From Actinomadura coerulea (GTDB taxonomy: Bacteria; Actinomycetota; Actinomycetes; Streptosporangiales; Streptosporangiaceae), in the NCBI RefSeq assembly GCF_014208105.1, contig NZ_JACHMQ010000001.1, positions 868,001-932,000 of the forward strand: 64,000 nucleotides of DNA. Direction: 5' to 3'. Made by a program: the position numbers and the translations under genes. The notes beneath the pieces were generated by a model. It did no database searches. It had not been told where the DNA came from and worked only from the letters and a program-made list of their open reading frames with translations. Below are positions 36,373 to 44,025 of this stretch, piece after piece. The number at the start of each line of letters is the position of its first letter. The first letter of the stretch is position 1.

Positions 36373-36960
36373 TCAGCGCAGCACGGCCGCGACGACCCCG
36401 GTCACCGCCCTGCGCACGGCCTCGTCGTCCGGCGGCGCGGCGGTCCGGTCGGCGAACAGCAGGTGGGCGGTGCCGACCAGGGTGGGGGCGAGCAGGTCGA
36501 CCTCGGCGTCCGCCGCGACGCGGCCGAGTCCGCGCTCGGCGGCGAGGTAGGAGGCGATCATCTCGACGGCCTCGGTCAGCACGGGTACGCCGGCCGGCCA
36601 GGTCCGCCGCAGCCGGGCGCGCAGCTCGTCCCGGAAGGTGATGAGGGGGACGATCGCGACGGCGACCGACGTGAAGACGGACGTCAGGGCCGCGGAGAGG
36701 TTGCCGGTGACGGTGCCGGTCCCGGCGGCGCCGCGCAGGGCGGCGGCCTCGGCGTCCATCCGGCCCACGCGGTCCAGCACGAACTCGGCGAGGAAGGCGT
36801 CGAAGTCGGCGAAGTGGCGGTGCAGGACGCCCTTGGCGCAGTCCGCCTCCGCGGTGACGGCCCGGCTGGTCAGCGCGCTCGGCCCCTCCCTCAGCAGGAC
36901 GCGCTCGGCGGCGTCGAACAGCTGCCCGCGCACGTCGCGCATGGCGACCCCGGTCGGCAC
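36373..36960 (-). CDS. TetR-family transcriptional repressor
   Basis: 195 residues from GTG 36958-36960, preferred because AAGGGAG lies 8 nt before it; ATG 36940-36942 would remove six residues. The helix-turn-helix is RGQLFDAAERVLLREG...LTSRAVTAEADCAKGVLHRHFADFDAFL, and the C-terminal ligand/dimer domain (~70-195) is helical and Ala-rich. It is divergent from the methyltransferase gene. The intergenic space carries two adjacent TGGGC-N4-GCCCA palindromes, presumably its own operator, so it should repress both genes. The ligand is unknown. Confidence 0.9.
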   Translation of the reverse strand: MPTGVAMRDVRGQLFDAAERVLLREGPSALTSRAVTAEADCAKGVLHRHFADFDAFLAEFVLDRVGRMDAEAAALRGAAGTGTVTGNLSAALTSVFTSVAVAIVPLITFRDELRARLRRTWPAGVPVLTEAVEMIASYLAAERGLGRVAADAEVDLLAPTLVGTAHLLFADRTAAPPDDEAVRRAVTGVVAAVLR

Positions 36961-36972
36961 GAAGGATCTCCC

Positions 36973-36978
36973 TTGACG
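36973..36978 (+). promoter_or_regulatory. -35 box (TTGACG) for the methyltransferase
   Basis: TTGACG is followed after ~18 bp by CATAGT (36997-37002), placing transcription initiation at about 37009, the A of the methyltransferase ATG. The mRNA would be leaderless. Confidence 0.5.
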
Positions 36979-36980
36979 AG

Positions 36981-37015
36981 TGGGCAAGCGCCCATTCATA
37001 GTGGGCGCATGCCCA
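36981..37015. promoter_or_regulatory. Double palindromic operator between TetR gene and methyltransferase
   Basis: TGGGCAAGCGCCCA (36981-36994) and TGGGCGCATGCCCA (37002-37015) are each a TGGGC-N4-GCCCA palindrome, separated by 7 bp. The two arms are also inverted repeats of one another with one mismatch. The second palindrome covers the methyltransferase ATG. A TetR dimer on each palindrome would block the -10 region and the start codon. Confidence 0.75.
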
Positions 37016-37827
37016 TTATAGCGACCGACCCTCCCCCCGAGCCGCACCGCGCCCGCGAGGTGGCGGAGTCCTTCGGCACGGACCCCGAACGCTACGACCG
37101 CGCCCGGCCCCGCTACCCCGAGGCTCTCGTGGAGCGGGTCGTCGCCGCGTGCCCCGGCCCCGACGTCCTGGACGTCGGCTGCGGCACGGGCATCGAGGCC
37201 CGCCAGTTCCAGGCGGCCGGCTGCACCGTGCTCGGCGTCGAGCCCGACGCGCGGATGGCCGGGTTCGCGCGGCGCGGCGGCCTGGAGGTCGAGGTCGCGA
37301 CGTTCGAGGCATGGGACCCCTCGGGCCGGGACTTCGACGCCGTGGTCGCCGGGACGGCCTGGCACTGGGTGGACCCGGTCGCCGGAGCGGCCAAGGCGGC
37401 GCGGGTGCTGCGGCCGGCCGGACGGCTGGCGGCGTTCTGGCACGTGTTCCAGCTCCCGCCGCGCGTGGCGGACGCGTTCGCCGCCGTCTACCGGCGGGTC
37501 GTGCCCGACTCGCCGTTCAACGTCCACGCGGACAAGCAGGCCATGGACATCTACCAGATGATGTTCGCCAAGGCCGCCGACGGTATCCGGGCCGCCGGCG
37601 GCTTCGGCGAGCCGGAGCAGTGGCGGTTCGACTGGGAGCACACCTACACCCGCGACGAGTGGCTGGACCAGATGCCCACCCACGGCACGCTCACCAGGCT
37701 CTCGGACGCCGAGCGGGCCCAGGTGCTGGAGGGCGTCGGCGAGGCCGTCGACGCCATGGGGGGCGCCTTCGTCATGCCCTACGCCACCATGGCCGTCACC
37801 GCGTTGCGCGACACCGGCCAGGGGTGA
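37009..37827 (+). CDS. SAM-dependent methyltransferase (class I, Methyltransf_11 type)
   Basis: 272 residues from ATG 37009. The SAM-binding motif I is VLDVGCGTGIEARQFQ, followed by GVEPDARM (motif II acidic residue), FDAVVAGTAWHWVDP (motif IV) and AARVLRPAGRLAAFWHVFQ. The N-terminus, AREVAESFGTDPERYDRARPRYPEAL, is common in actinobacterial methyltransferases that act on small molecules. The substrate is unknown. Divergence from a TetR gene with the operator over its start codon suggests an inducible detoxification or secondary-metabolite role. Confidence 0.88.
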   Translation: MPIIATDPPPEPHRAREVAESFGTDPERYDRARPRYPEALVERVVAACPGPDVLDVGCGTGIEARQFQAAGCTVLGVEPDARMAGFARRGGLEVEVATFEAWDPSGRDFDAVVAGTAWHWVDPVAGAAKAARVLRPAGRLAAFWHVFQLPPRVADAFAAVYRRVVPDSPFNVHADKQAMDIYQMMFAKAADGIRAAGGFGEPEQWRFDWEHTYTRDEWLDQMPTHGTLTRLSDAERAQVLEGVGEAVDAMGGAFVMPYATMAVTALRDTGQG

Positions 37828-37855
37828 CGCGCGGCCTCTCGCGCCTGCGGTCAGG

Positions 37856-38350
37856 TCAGGTCTGCTCGACCGGGTCCACGCGGACCCGGGTGTCGATCCC
37901 GGTGGCGTTGCGCGGGTCCCGGCCCGGCAGGTGAACCTCGTATCCGGTCGCGTCGGCGTGGTAGAGGCGCAGCGGGGCCTCGCCGCTGAGCTCGTCCGGC
38001 CGGAAGGCCACGCCGTCCGGACCGGCCTGGGCGAACGCCTCGGCGCAGCGCCGCGGCAGATCCTCGTCCGTAACGAGGGAGGCCACGGCGTCGACGTAGA
38101 CGGCGCGACCCTGCCCGATCTCCACGGACGTGTCGTAGATGACGATCGCGACCTCCGGGCGCGCGGCGACGTTGCCCGAGTGCCGCGCGTCCGGGGAGGA
38201 CACCCAGTAGAACGTGCGGTAGCCGGCATGCGTGAAGTACACCGGCGACAGGCGGGGCCGGTGATCGGCCTCGCTCGTCCCGAGGGTCATGTACCGGTTC
38301 TCGTCGATGACGGACCGTGCCAACTCGTCCAGATTCTCTGGCAGGCTCAT
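37856..38350 (-). CDS. Pyridoxamine 5'-phosphate oxidase-like flavin protein
   Basis: 164 residues from ATG 38348-38350 (MSLPENLDELARSVIDENRY). The split-barrel fold is suggested by MTLGTSEADHRPRLSPVYFT, TFYWVSSPDARHSGNVAARPEVAIVIYD and GRAVYVDAVASLV. The R-P-x-x-S-P-V-Y pattern matches proteins that bind FMN or F420 for small-molecule reduction or haem binding. It is not the biosynthetic PdxH. It converges on the methyltransferase gene (28 bp between stops) and is divergent from a GNAT gene 52 bp away. Confidence 0.82.
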   Translation of the reverse strand: MSLPENLDELARSVIDENRYMTLGTSEADHRPRLSPVYFTHAGYRTFYWVSSPDARHSGNVAARPEVAIVIYDTSVEIGQGRAVYVDAVASLVTDEDLPRRCAEAFAQAGPDGVAFRPDELSGEAPLRLYHADATGYEVHLPGRDPRNATGIDTRVRVDPVEQT

Positions 38351-38402
38351 GGGACAGAAGTCTCGCGGATGGGACTGACATCCGCGGCCCGGAAGGACGC
38401 GC

Positions 38403-38924
38403 ATGAACAAGCCGACCGAGGACCCCGGCATCGCCGTCAGGGCCATGCGCCCGGACGATGCCGACCGGGTGCTGGCGATCTACCAGGAGGGCCTGGACAC
38501 CGGCGAGGCCAGCTTCGAGACCACGGCCCCGACCTGGGCGGCGTTCGACGCCGCCAAGCTGGAGCGCCACCGGTACGTGGCCGCCGACGCGACCCCGTCA
38601 GGCGAGGTCCTCGGCTGGATCGCCGCCGGATCCGTCTCCGGCCGCTGCTGCTACAGCGGCGTGGTCGAGCACAGCGTCTACGTCAGCCCTCGTGCGCAGG
38701 GCCGGGGCGTGGGCGCCGCGCTACTGGCCGCTCTCATCGCCTCCACCGAGGAGGAGGGCATCTGGACGATCCAGTCGGGCGTCTTCCCCGAGAACGCCTC
38801 CAGCCTGCGGCTCCACGCCAAGGCCGGGTTCCGCGCCGTGGGCGTCCGCGAGCGCCTGGGCCGACTCCACGGCCGCTGGCGCGACGTCGTCCTCCTCGAA
38901 CGCCGCAGCCCCCTCGTCCTGTAG
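38403..38924 (+). CDS. GNAT acetyltransferase, phosphinothricin-acetyltransferase-like
   Basis: 173 residues. The N-terminal IAVRAMRPDDADRVLAIYQE followed by GEASFETTAPTWAAF is characteristic of the Pat/Bar-like branch of GNATs, which acetylate phosphinothricin, methionine sulfone or similar amino-acid analogues. The acetyl-CoA loop is SPRAQGRGVGAALLAAL, and the C-terminal FPENASSLRLHAKAGFRAVG matches the same branch. True herbicide-tripeptide resistance cannot be claimed without testing; most chromosomal homologues have broad substrates. It is divergent from the flavin-protein gene. Confidence 0.87.
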   Translation: MNKPTEDPGIAVRAMRPDDADRVLAIYQEGLDTGEASFETTAPTWAAFDAAKLERHRYVAADATPSGEVLGWIAAGSVSGRCCYSGVVEHSVYVSPRAQGRGVGAALLAALIASTEEEGIWTIQSGVFPENASSLRLHAKAGFRAVGVRERLGRLHGRWRDVVLLERRSPLVL

Positions 38925-38992
38925 CGGGAACCGCTGGTCCTGCTCCCGGCCGGCCGCGGGCACCCGGTGAGGGGGCCCGGGCACCGGAGTGA

Positions 38993-39724
38993 TCAATCGC
39001 CCTGACGGCCGAACCGTACCGGCACGCCCGGCGAGTACAGTACGCTCGCCGGCTCTCCGAGCGGCCCCGGCAGACCCGCCGCCGCCACGAGGTTCTCCTC
39101 GCAGCGCAGGAGCGACGCGCGGTGCAGCGCCCACCGCGGATGGACGTTCGGCAGGAACGCGACACGGCCGAGAAAGGCGTTGTGCATGCCCCAGCGGGCG
39201 GTCAGGAAGTGCTCCAGTTCCGAAGGCTCCTCCACCCGTTCGCCGATCCGCACGGTGATCCGGCTGTGGGCGCCGCGCGGGCCCGGCCAGCGTCGCGAAC
39301 CGGCGTAACTGATCACGTCGCCCCGGGCCCGGATGGCCATGCGGGACCACTGGTACGGCAGTCGGAGCCCCGCCCGTGCGATCACCACGGGCAGCAGCCG
39401 CGAGGCGTCCAGCGACCGGAAGACCACACCGCGCCGTCCCTGCGCGTCCACCGAGTACAGCCGCACGTTGGTCTCCGGGAACGTCCCCAGGTACGGGACC
39501 CCGGGTAGCCGGAACCACCCGACCCGGTCCATCCAGAATGGGATAAGCCCGACATAGGTGGCCCCGTGCAGTGTGTCGGGCACAACGCCTTTCGGCAGCA
39601 GCGGCGCCACCCGCTTCGGCTCCACGGCCCAGTGGATGAACGCGAGGTCACGCCACCACTGCGTGAGCCACGGCCTGGGGACCGCGCCAGGCGGATCGGC
39701 CGCGATCGGCTGGGGAACGGGCAC
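38993..39724 (-). CDS. DUF2071 (YqjF-like) protein
   Basis: 243 residues from GTG 39722-39724, chosen because GACGAT precedes it by 6 nt in the pattern seen at other leaderless genes; a GTG 18 nt further upstream (39742) would add six residues. The family is recognised from WWRDLAFIHWAVEPKRVAPLLPKG, GATYVGLIPFWM, FPETNVRLYS and the later GVVFRSLDASRLLPVVIAR. The biochemical role of DUF2071 proteins is undetermined, though the fold resembles acetoacetate decarboxylase-like proteins. It ends 68 bp from the convergent GNAT gene. Confidence 0.85.
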   Translation of the reverse strand: MPVPQPIAADPPGAVPRPWLTQWWRDLAFIHWAVEPKRVAPLLPKGVVPDTLHGATYVGLIPFWMDRVGWFRLPGVPYLGTFPETNVRLYSVDAQGRRGVVFRSLDASRLLPVVIARAGLRLPYQWSRMAIRARGDVISYAGSRRWPGPRGAHSRITVRIGERVEEPSELEHFLTARWGMHNAFLGRVAFLPNVHPRWALHRASLLRCEENLVAAAGLPGPLGEPASVLYSPGVPVRFGRQGD

Positions 39725-39883
39725 CGCGCCATCGTCCCACACTGTTGATCATGTCCCCGGGATGCGGGCGGTCCGCCGTCCGAGGACGGGAGGGGCCCGC
39801 GGACCGGCGGCGCGCGGAGCCCAGGTCCGGTCGCGTCGCGAGCCGCCGGGCGAGCGGAGTGGGCCGGGACTGTGAAAGACGGC

Positions 39884-40378
39884 CTAGTTCCGGGCCGGGA
39901 GCACGGCGCGGGCGACGGCGTCGCGTTCGGCCTCTTCGCGTTCGGCGGCCTGCCGTTCGGCGGCCGTGCGCTCGTCGTACGCGGCGCGGGCGGCGGCGAT
40001 GGCGTTCTGGTGCTCCTCCGTCCAGACGACCAGGGCGCGAATGGTGCTGTGCAGGGTCGCGCCCATGGGCGTCAACCGGTAGTCCACGCGCGGGGGGACG
40101 GTCGCGTGCACCGTGCGGCTCACCAGGCCGTCACGTTCCAGATGCCGGAGCGTTCGGGTCAGCATCCGCTGGCTGACGCCGTCGATCGCGCGGCGCAGTT
40201 CGGTGAAGCGGAGGCTCCGCTTGTCGAGCAGCGCGATCACCAGGAGCGACCACTTGTCGGCGACGCGGTCGAGGATCTGCCGCACCTCGCAGTCGGCGCG
40301 CTGGTCCCACTGGAGAACGTCCTCGTCGATGCCGGTATCCGCGCAGTAACCGAGGGACTCGAAAGTGCCGTCTTCCAT
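39884..40378 (-). CDS. HxlR-family transcriptional regulator
   Basis: 164 residues from ATG 40376-40378. The winged helix shows the family's conserved Cys and helix (ADCEVRQILDRVADKWSLLV), then RFTELRRAIDGVSQRMLTRTL and the wing GLVSRTVHATVPPRVDYRLT. A Glu/Ala/Arg-rich helical tail (residues ~125-160) is longer than usual. It is divergent from the MFS-efflux/flavin-protein unit. The intergenic region holds a CCGGTT-N9-AACCGG palindrome plus a direct repeat, a likely operator through which it controls the efflux genes and itself. HxlR regulators often respond to aldehydes, quinones or electrophiles; the signal here is unknown. Confidence 0.92.
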   Translation of the reverse strand: MEDGTFESLGYCADTGIDEDVLQWDQRADCEVRQILDRVADKWSLLVIALLDKRSLRFTELRRAIDGVSQRMLTRTLRHLERDGLVSRTVHATVPPRVDYRLTPMGATLHSTIRALVVWTEEHQNAIAAARAAYDERTAAERQAAEREEAERDAVARAVLPARN

Positions 40379-40405
40379 GCTCACCGACAGTGCCAGACGA
40401 TGTTG

Positions 40406-40426
40406 CCGGTTACAAGAGGGAACCGG
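40406..40426. promoter_or_regulatory. Probable HxlR operator
   Basis: CCGGTT (40406-40411) and AACCGG (40421-40426) form a palindrome. ACAAGAGGGAACCG is partly repeated as ACAAGGGGAACCG just downstream. It sits between the divergent HxlR and MFS genes, ~28 bp from the regulator start. Confidence 0.6.
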
Positions 40427-40479
40427 CACTCACAAGGGGAACCGCCCCGCCCGGTTCCCGTCGAAGGAGGCGGGCGACG

Positions 40480-41922
40480 ATGTCCGATTCGAGCGAACGA
40501 ACGAACGGGCGCGCATGGGGCGTCCTGATGGTGCTCTGCGGCGCGATCTTCCTGGAGGGGATCGACGTCGCGATGCTGAACGTCGCGCTGCCGTCGATCC
40601 GCGCCGACCTCGGCCTGTCCACCGGGATGCTCGGCGGCGTGGTGAGCGCGTACGTGCTCGGCTACGGCGGGTTCATGCTGCTGGGCGGCCGGGCCGCCGA
40701 CCTGCTGGGGCACCGGCGGATGTTCGTCCTGTGGCTGTCGGTCTTCCTGGTCTTCTCCGGCGTCGGCGGATTCGCCACCGGGGGCTGGATGCTGCTGACC
40801 GCGCGCTTCCTCACGGGCGTCGCGGCCGCGTTCATGGCGCCCGCCGGCCTGGCGCTGGTCACCTCCGCCTTCCCGGAGGGGCCGGCGCGCACCCGGGCAC
40901 TGGGCGTGTACGCGGGTACCGCGGCGGGCGGGTTCTCGCTGGGCCTGGTGGCCGGGGGCGTGCTCGCGTCCTTCGGCTGGAGGTGGGTGTTCTTCGCGCC
41001 GGTCATCATGGCGGCGCTGATCCTGGTGGCGGCGCTGGCCCTCCTCCCCGGGACGGGCGCGGTGCGGAGCCCGGGCGGTTTCGACGTCGCGGGGGCACTG
41101 GCCGTCACGGGGGCGATGCTGCTGCTGGCGTACGGGGTCGTCCGGCTGGAGGACCTCGGCGAGGGCTCCCTCCTGACCGCCGGCGTGTTCGCCGCGGGCC
41201 TGGCGCTGCTCGGGCTGTTCGCCGCGGTCGAGCGGCGGTCGAGGTCGCCGCTGGTGCGGCTCGGCCTCCTGCGGACGGTCCCGCTGGTGCGCGTGAACGC
41301 GGCCGCGCTGCTGTTCCTGAGCGCGTTCGCGGGCTTCCAGTTCCTGGCCACCCTGTACTTCCAGGAGGTGCGCGGCTGGAGCACGATGCAGACCGGCCTC
41401 GCCATGCTGGTGATCGGCGTCGACACCGTGCTGGCGCCCACGCTGACGCCCCGCCTGGTGGAGCGCTTCGGCAACATCCGCGTGCTGTTCGGCGGGATGC
41501 TGCTCGCGGCGGCCGCGTACGCGCTGTTCCTGCCCGTCGGGGCGGACTGGACCTACGCCGCCATGCTGCCGTCGCTGGTCCTGCTCGGCCTCGCCTTCTC
41601 GCTGGCGTACGGGCCGCTGACGATGGCGGCGACCGAGGGCATCGAGGAGGACGAGCACGGCGTGGCGGGCGGCCTGCTGTACACGGCCATGCAGTTCGGG
41701 ACGGCGCTCGGGCTGTCGGCCGTCACCGCCGTCAGCGTCGCCGCCGGAACGGGCCTGGACGGCCTGCGCACCGCCCTCGCCGTCCCGGTCGCGGCGGCGG
41801 CGCTGGGCGCGGTCGTGATCGCGTTCGGCCTCCGCGCGCCCGCGGCCCCGGACGGTGCGGCCCCGGATGACGCGGTCACGAAGGCGACCCCGGCCGCCGA
41901 GCCCGCCAAGACCGCCATCTGA
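40480..41922 (+). CDS. MFS drug/efflux transporter (DHA2-type)
   Basis: 480 residues with 12-14 predicted membrane helices. FLEGIDVAMLNVALPSIRADL near the N-terminus and GGRAADLLGHRRMFV (motif A) are standard for drug:H+ antiporters, as is GLVAGGVLASFGWRWVFF (motif C region). The ribosome-binding site GAAGGAGG is strong. The C-terminus is an Ala/Pro/Asp-rich cytoplasmic tail. It is transcribed away from the HxlR regulator and cotranscribed with the flavin-protein gene 18 bp downstream. It likely exports a toxic small molecule; the compound is unknown. Confidence 0.92.
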   Translation: MSDSSERTNGRAWGVLMVLCGAIFLEGIDVAMLNVALPSIRADLGLSTGMLGGVVSAYVLGYGGFMLLGGRAADLLGHRRMFVLWLSVFLVFSGVGGFATGGWMLLTARFLTGVAAAFMAPAGLALVTSAFPEGPARTRALGVYAGTAAGGFSLGLVAGGVLASFGWRWVFFAPVIMAALILVAALALLPGTGAVRSPGGFDVAGALAVTGAMLLLAYGVVRLEDLGEGSLLTAGVFAAGLALLGLFAAVERRSRSPLVRLGLLRTVPLVRVNAAALLFLSAFAGFQFLATLYFQEVRGWSTMQTGLAMLVIGVDTVLAPTLTPRLVERFGNIRVLFGGMLLAAAAYALFLPVGADWTYAAMLPSLVLLGLAFSLAYGPLTMAATEGIEEDEHGVAGGLLYTAMQFGTALGLSAVTAVSVAAGTGLDGLRTALAVPVAAAALGAVVIAFGLRAPAAPDGAAPDDAVTKATPAAEPAKTAI

Positions 41923-41940
41923 TCTGGAAGGGAGACGACA

Positions 41941-42429
41941 ATGGCCACGAAGGTGAAGTCGTTCACCGACATCAAGGACCAGTTCGACGCCTACATCGGC
42001 GACATCGTGTACGCGACCATGACCACCGTCGATGCGAAGGGCCGGCCCCGGGCGCGCGTGCTCATCCCCGTCTGGGAGACCGTCGACGGCCGCCCGCTGG
42101 GCTGGCTCGCCACCTACCGGACGCCCGTGAAGGCCGCGCATCTGGCCGGTAACCCGCACACCACGTTCTCGTACTGGACGCCGAGGCAGAACGCGGTGAG
42201 CATCGACGCCGTCGCCGCCTGGGACGGAGACCCGGAGACCAAGCGCCGCGTCTGGGACCTCTACCGGCGGACGAGTCCGGAGGGGGCAGGGTACGACCTG
42301 GGCCGGTTCTGGCGCGGTGGGCCGGAGGATCCGGAACTGCACGTCCTGCGGCTGGAGCCCTGGCGCGTCCAGGTGATCAGGGGGACCGACCTCCGCAGCG
42401 CGATCTGGGACGCGGAAGCGAAGCGCTGA
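41941..42429 (+). CDS. Pyridoxamine 5'-phosphate oxidase-like flavin protein
   Basis: 162 residues. The split-barrel signature appears in YIGDIVYATMTTVDAKGRPRARV, IPVWETVDGRPLGWLATYRT, KAAHLAGNPHTTFSYWTPRQ and a C-terminal LRLEPWRVQVIRG. It resembles the general-stress/F420- or FMN-binding group. GGAAGGGAGACGAC before the ATG is a good ribosome-binding site. It follows the MFS gene in the same unit, so a role in reducing the compound that induces HxlR is a reasonable inference, not a demonstrated one. Confidence 0.85.
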   Translation: MATKVKSFTDIKDQFDAYIGDIVYATMTTVDAKGRPRARVLIPVWETVDGRPLGWLATYRTPVKAAHLAGNPHTTFSYWTPRQNAVSIDAVAAWDGDPETKRRVWDLYRRTSPEGAGYDLGRFWRGGPEDPELHVLRLEPWRVQVIRGTDLRSAIWDAEAKR

Positions 42430-42464
42430 CCGGGCGCTGCGGACGGCGATGCGGATGCGGCGCC

Positions 42465-43616
42465 TCAGGGCCGGCCGGCCGGCTCCTCGCCGGTGACGCG
42501 GTTGAGGCGGTCCACGGCTTCGGCGAAGTCGGCGACCATGTCGTAGACGACCTGGCGGGCGGGCTTGACGGTGTTCATCAGGCCGACGCACTGGCCGACG
42601 AAGTAGTTCGCCAGGGCGCGGGCGCCCGGATTGCCGGACTCGGCCACCTTGGTGATCTGCCGCATGGCGCCCTCCGCAACGATCATCTGGAGCGGCATGC
42701 CGAGCGCGCCGGGGCTGTCCGGGCCCTCCCACTCCTGCGTCCACGCGGACCGCAGCTGCCGGGCGGGCTTGCCGGTCCGCGACCGCGACCGGATCGTGTC
42801 GCGGGACGTGGCGGCGAGCAGCTTCTCCTTGACCGGCGGGGACGTCTCGGCCTCCTCGGTGGTGAGCCACACCGAGCCGCACCACACGCCGGACGCGCCG
42901 AGCGCCAGGGCCGCGGCCATCTGGCGCCCGGTGGCGATCCCGCCCGCGGCGAGGACGGGCACCGGCGCGACCGTGTCGACCACCTCGGGGACGAGCACCA
43001 TCGTGGAGATCTCGCCGGTGTGCCCGCCGGCCTCCCCGCCCTGCGCGACGACGAGGTCGACGCCGGCGGCGACCTGGCGGCGGGCGTGCTCGGACGTCCC
43101 GACAAGGGCGGCGACGGGGATCCCGGCGGCCTTGGCCTTGTCCACCATCAGCGGCGGCGGGGTGCCGAGGGCGCTGGCGATGAGGCCGATGGGGTGGGCG
43201 AGCGACACGTCGATCAGCTCGGTCGCGCCCTCCCTGGTGACCTGCGCGCCGCCGCGCGCGTTGGACCGCTTCGCCTTCTCGAAGTCGGGCAGCGGGACGT
43301 CGTACCTGGCGAACAGGCCGACGAGGAAGCTCCAGTGCTCGTCGGGGACGGCGGCGAGCAGGGTGTCCAGGCCGCCGCCGCCCTCCGCCGCCTTGTCGAT
43401 CCTGCCGGGGACGAGCACGTCGACGCCGTAGGGGCGGCCGCCCACATGGTCGTCGATCCAGCGCAGCTCCTCTTCGAGCCGGTCCGGGGTGTACGCGACG
43501 GCGCCGAGGACGCCGAAGCCGCCGGCGTTGGTGACGGCGGCGACGACGTCGCGGCAGTGGCTGAAGGCGAACAGTGGGAACTCGATGCCGAACCGTGCGC
43601 AGACCTCGGTGTTCAT
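42465..43616 (-). CDS. Nitronate monooxygenase / 2-nitropropane dioxygenase-like flavin enzyme
   Basis: 383 residues. The TIM-barrel FMN protein is identified by FGIEFPLFAFSHCRDVVAAVT, AAGVDLVVAQGGEAGGHTGE (phosphate-binding GGEAGGH) and PVLAAGGIATGRQMAAALAL with GVWCGSVWLTTEEA. These match NPD-like enzymes, including FabK-like reductases. It is the third gene of a leftward set after a thiolase and an OB-fold protein, which is typical of steroid or acyl-CoA degradation units, so acyl-CoA or quinone reduction is as likely as nitronate oxidation. An ACCGAA-N5-TTCGGT palindrome ends 17 bp before its ATG. Confidence 0.87.
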   Translation of the reverse strand: MNTEVCARFGIEFPLFAFSHCRDVVAAVTNAGGFGVLGAVAYTPDRLEEELRWIDDHVGGRPYGVDVLVPGRIDKAAEGGGGLDTLLAAVPDEHWSFLVGLFARYDVPLPDFEKAKRSNARGGAQVTREGATELIDVSLAHPIGLIASALGTPPPLMVDKAKAAGIPVAALVGTSEHARRQVAAGVDLVVAQGGEAGGHTGEISTMVLVPEVVDTVAPVPVLAAGGIATGRQMAAALALGASGVWCGSVWLTTEEAETSPPVKEKLLAATSRDTIRSRSRTGKPARQLRSAWTQEWEGPDSPGALGMPLQMIVAEGAMRQITKVAESGNPGARALANYFVGQCVGLMNTVKPARQVVYDMVADFAEAVDRLNRVTGEEPAGRP

Positions 43617-43627
43617 GGGCCCCGACG

Positions 43628-44023
43628 CTAACGGACCGAACCGCGTTCGGTCCAGGGGCGGAACAGGACGTACGACTCGCCCTCGTCCGGATGCTCGAAC
43701 TCCGCGCGCAGCGCGAGCCCCTCGCGCAGGTCCGCGCGCTCCACGCCGTCCAGGCGGGCGTGCAGCCACGGACCCTCGGCCAGCTCGACCAGCGCCAGGA
43801 ACACGGGGGGCTCCTTGGGCAGGACCGTCCAGGTCACCAGGGTCGCCGCGCCGCTCGCCTCGGCCCAGCCGAGGTCCTCCTCGCCGCAGCCGGGGCAGCC
43901 GCTCGCGTCCGGCGCGAACCACCGGTCGCACGCCTCGCAGCGCCGGACGACGAGCCGGCCGGCGGCGGTGCCGTCGAAGAACGGGTCGGTGCGGCCGTCC
44001 CGCCGCAGAACACCGACGTCCAT
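43628..44023 (-). CDS. Zn-ribbon/OB-fold (DUF35) acyl-CoA-associated protein
   Basis: 131 residues. The N-terminal rubredoxin-like zinc ribbon has two knuckles (RRCEACDRWFAP and SGCPGCG). The C-terminal OB-fold reads GAATLVTWTVLPKEPPVFLALVELAEGP, which is standard for DUF35 proteins. These form complexes with thiolase-like SCP2-type enzymes, e.g. in steroid side-chain degradation. It starts 3 bp after the thiolase gene in the same leftward unit, as expected for a partner subunit. Confidence 0.9.
   Translation of the reverse strand: MDVGVLRRDGRTDPFFDGTAAGRLVVRRCEACDRWFAPDASGCPGCGEEDLGWAEASGAATLVTWTVLPKEPPVFLALVELAEGPWLHARLDGVERADLREGLALRAEFEHPDEGESYVLFRPWTERGSVR
43633..43653. promoter_or_regulatory. 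ACCGAA-N5-TTCGGT palindrome, copy 2
   Basis: GGACCGAA-CCGCG-TTCGGTCC is a perfect 8-bp inverted repeat with a 5-bp spacer. It matches the palindrome upstream of the thiolase (45249-45267). It overlaps the last codons of the OB-fold gene and lies 17 bp before the nitronate-monooxygenase start, as an operator for that gene would. Confidence 0.7.
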
Positions 44024-44025
44024 GG

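Noticed and set aside
38403..38924. A true phosphinothricin (bialaphos) resistance gene
   Set aside because: The Pat/Bar-like pattern is clear, but chromosomal homologues are widespread with other substrates and no bialaphos genes are nearby.
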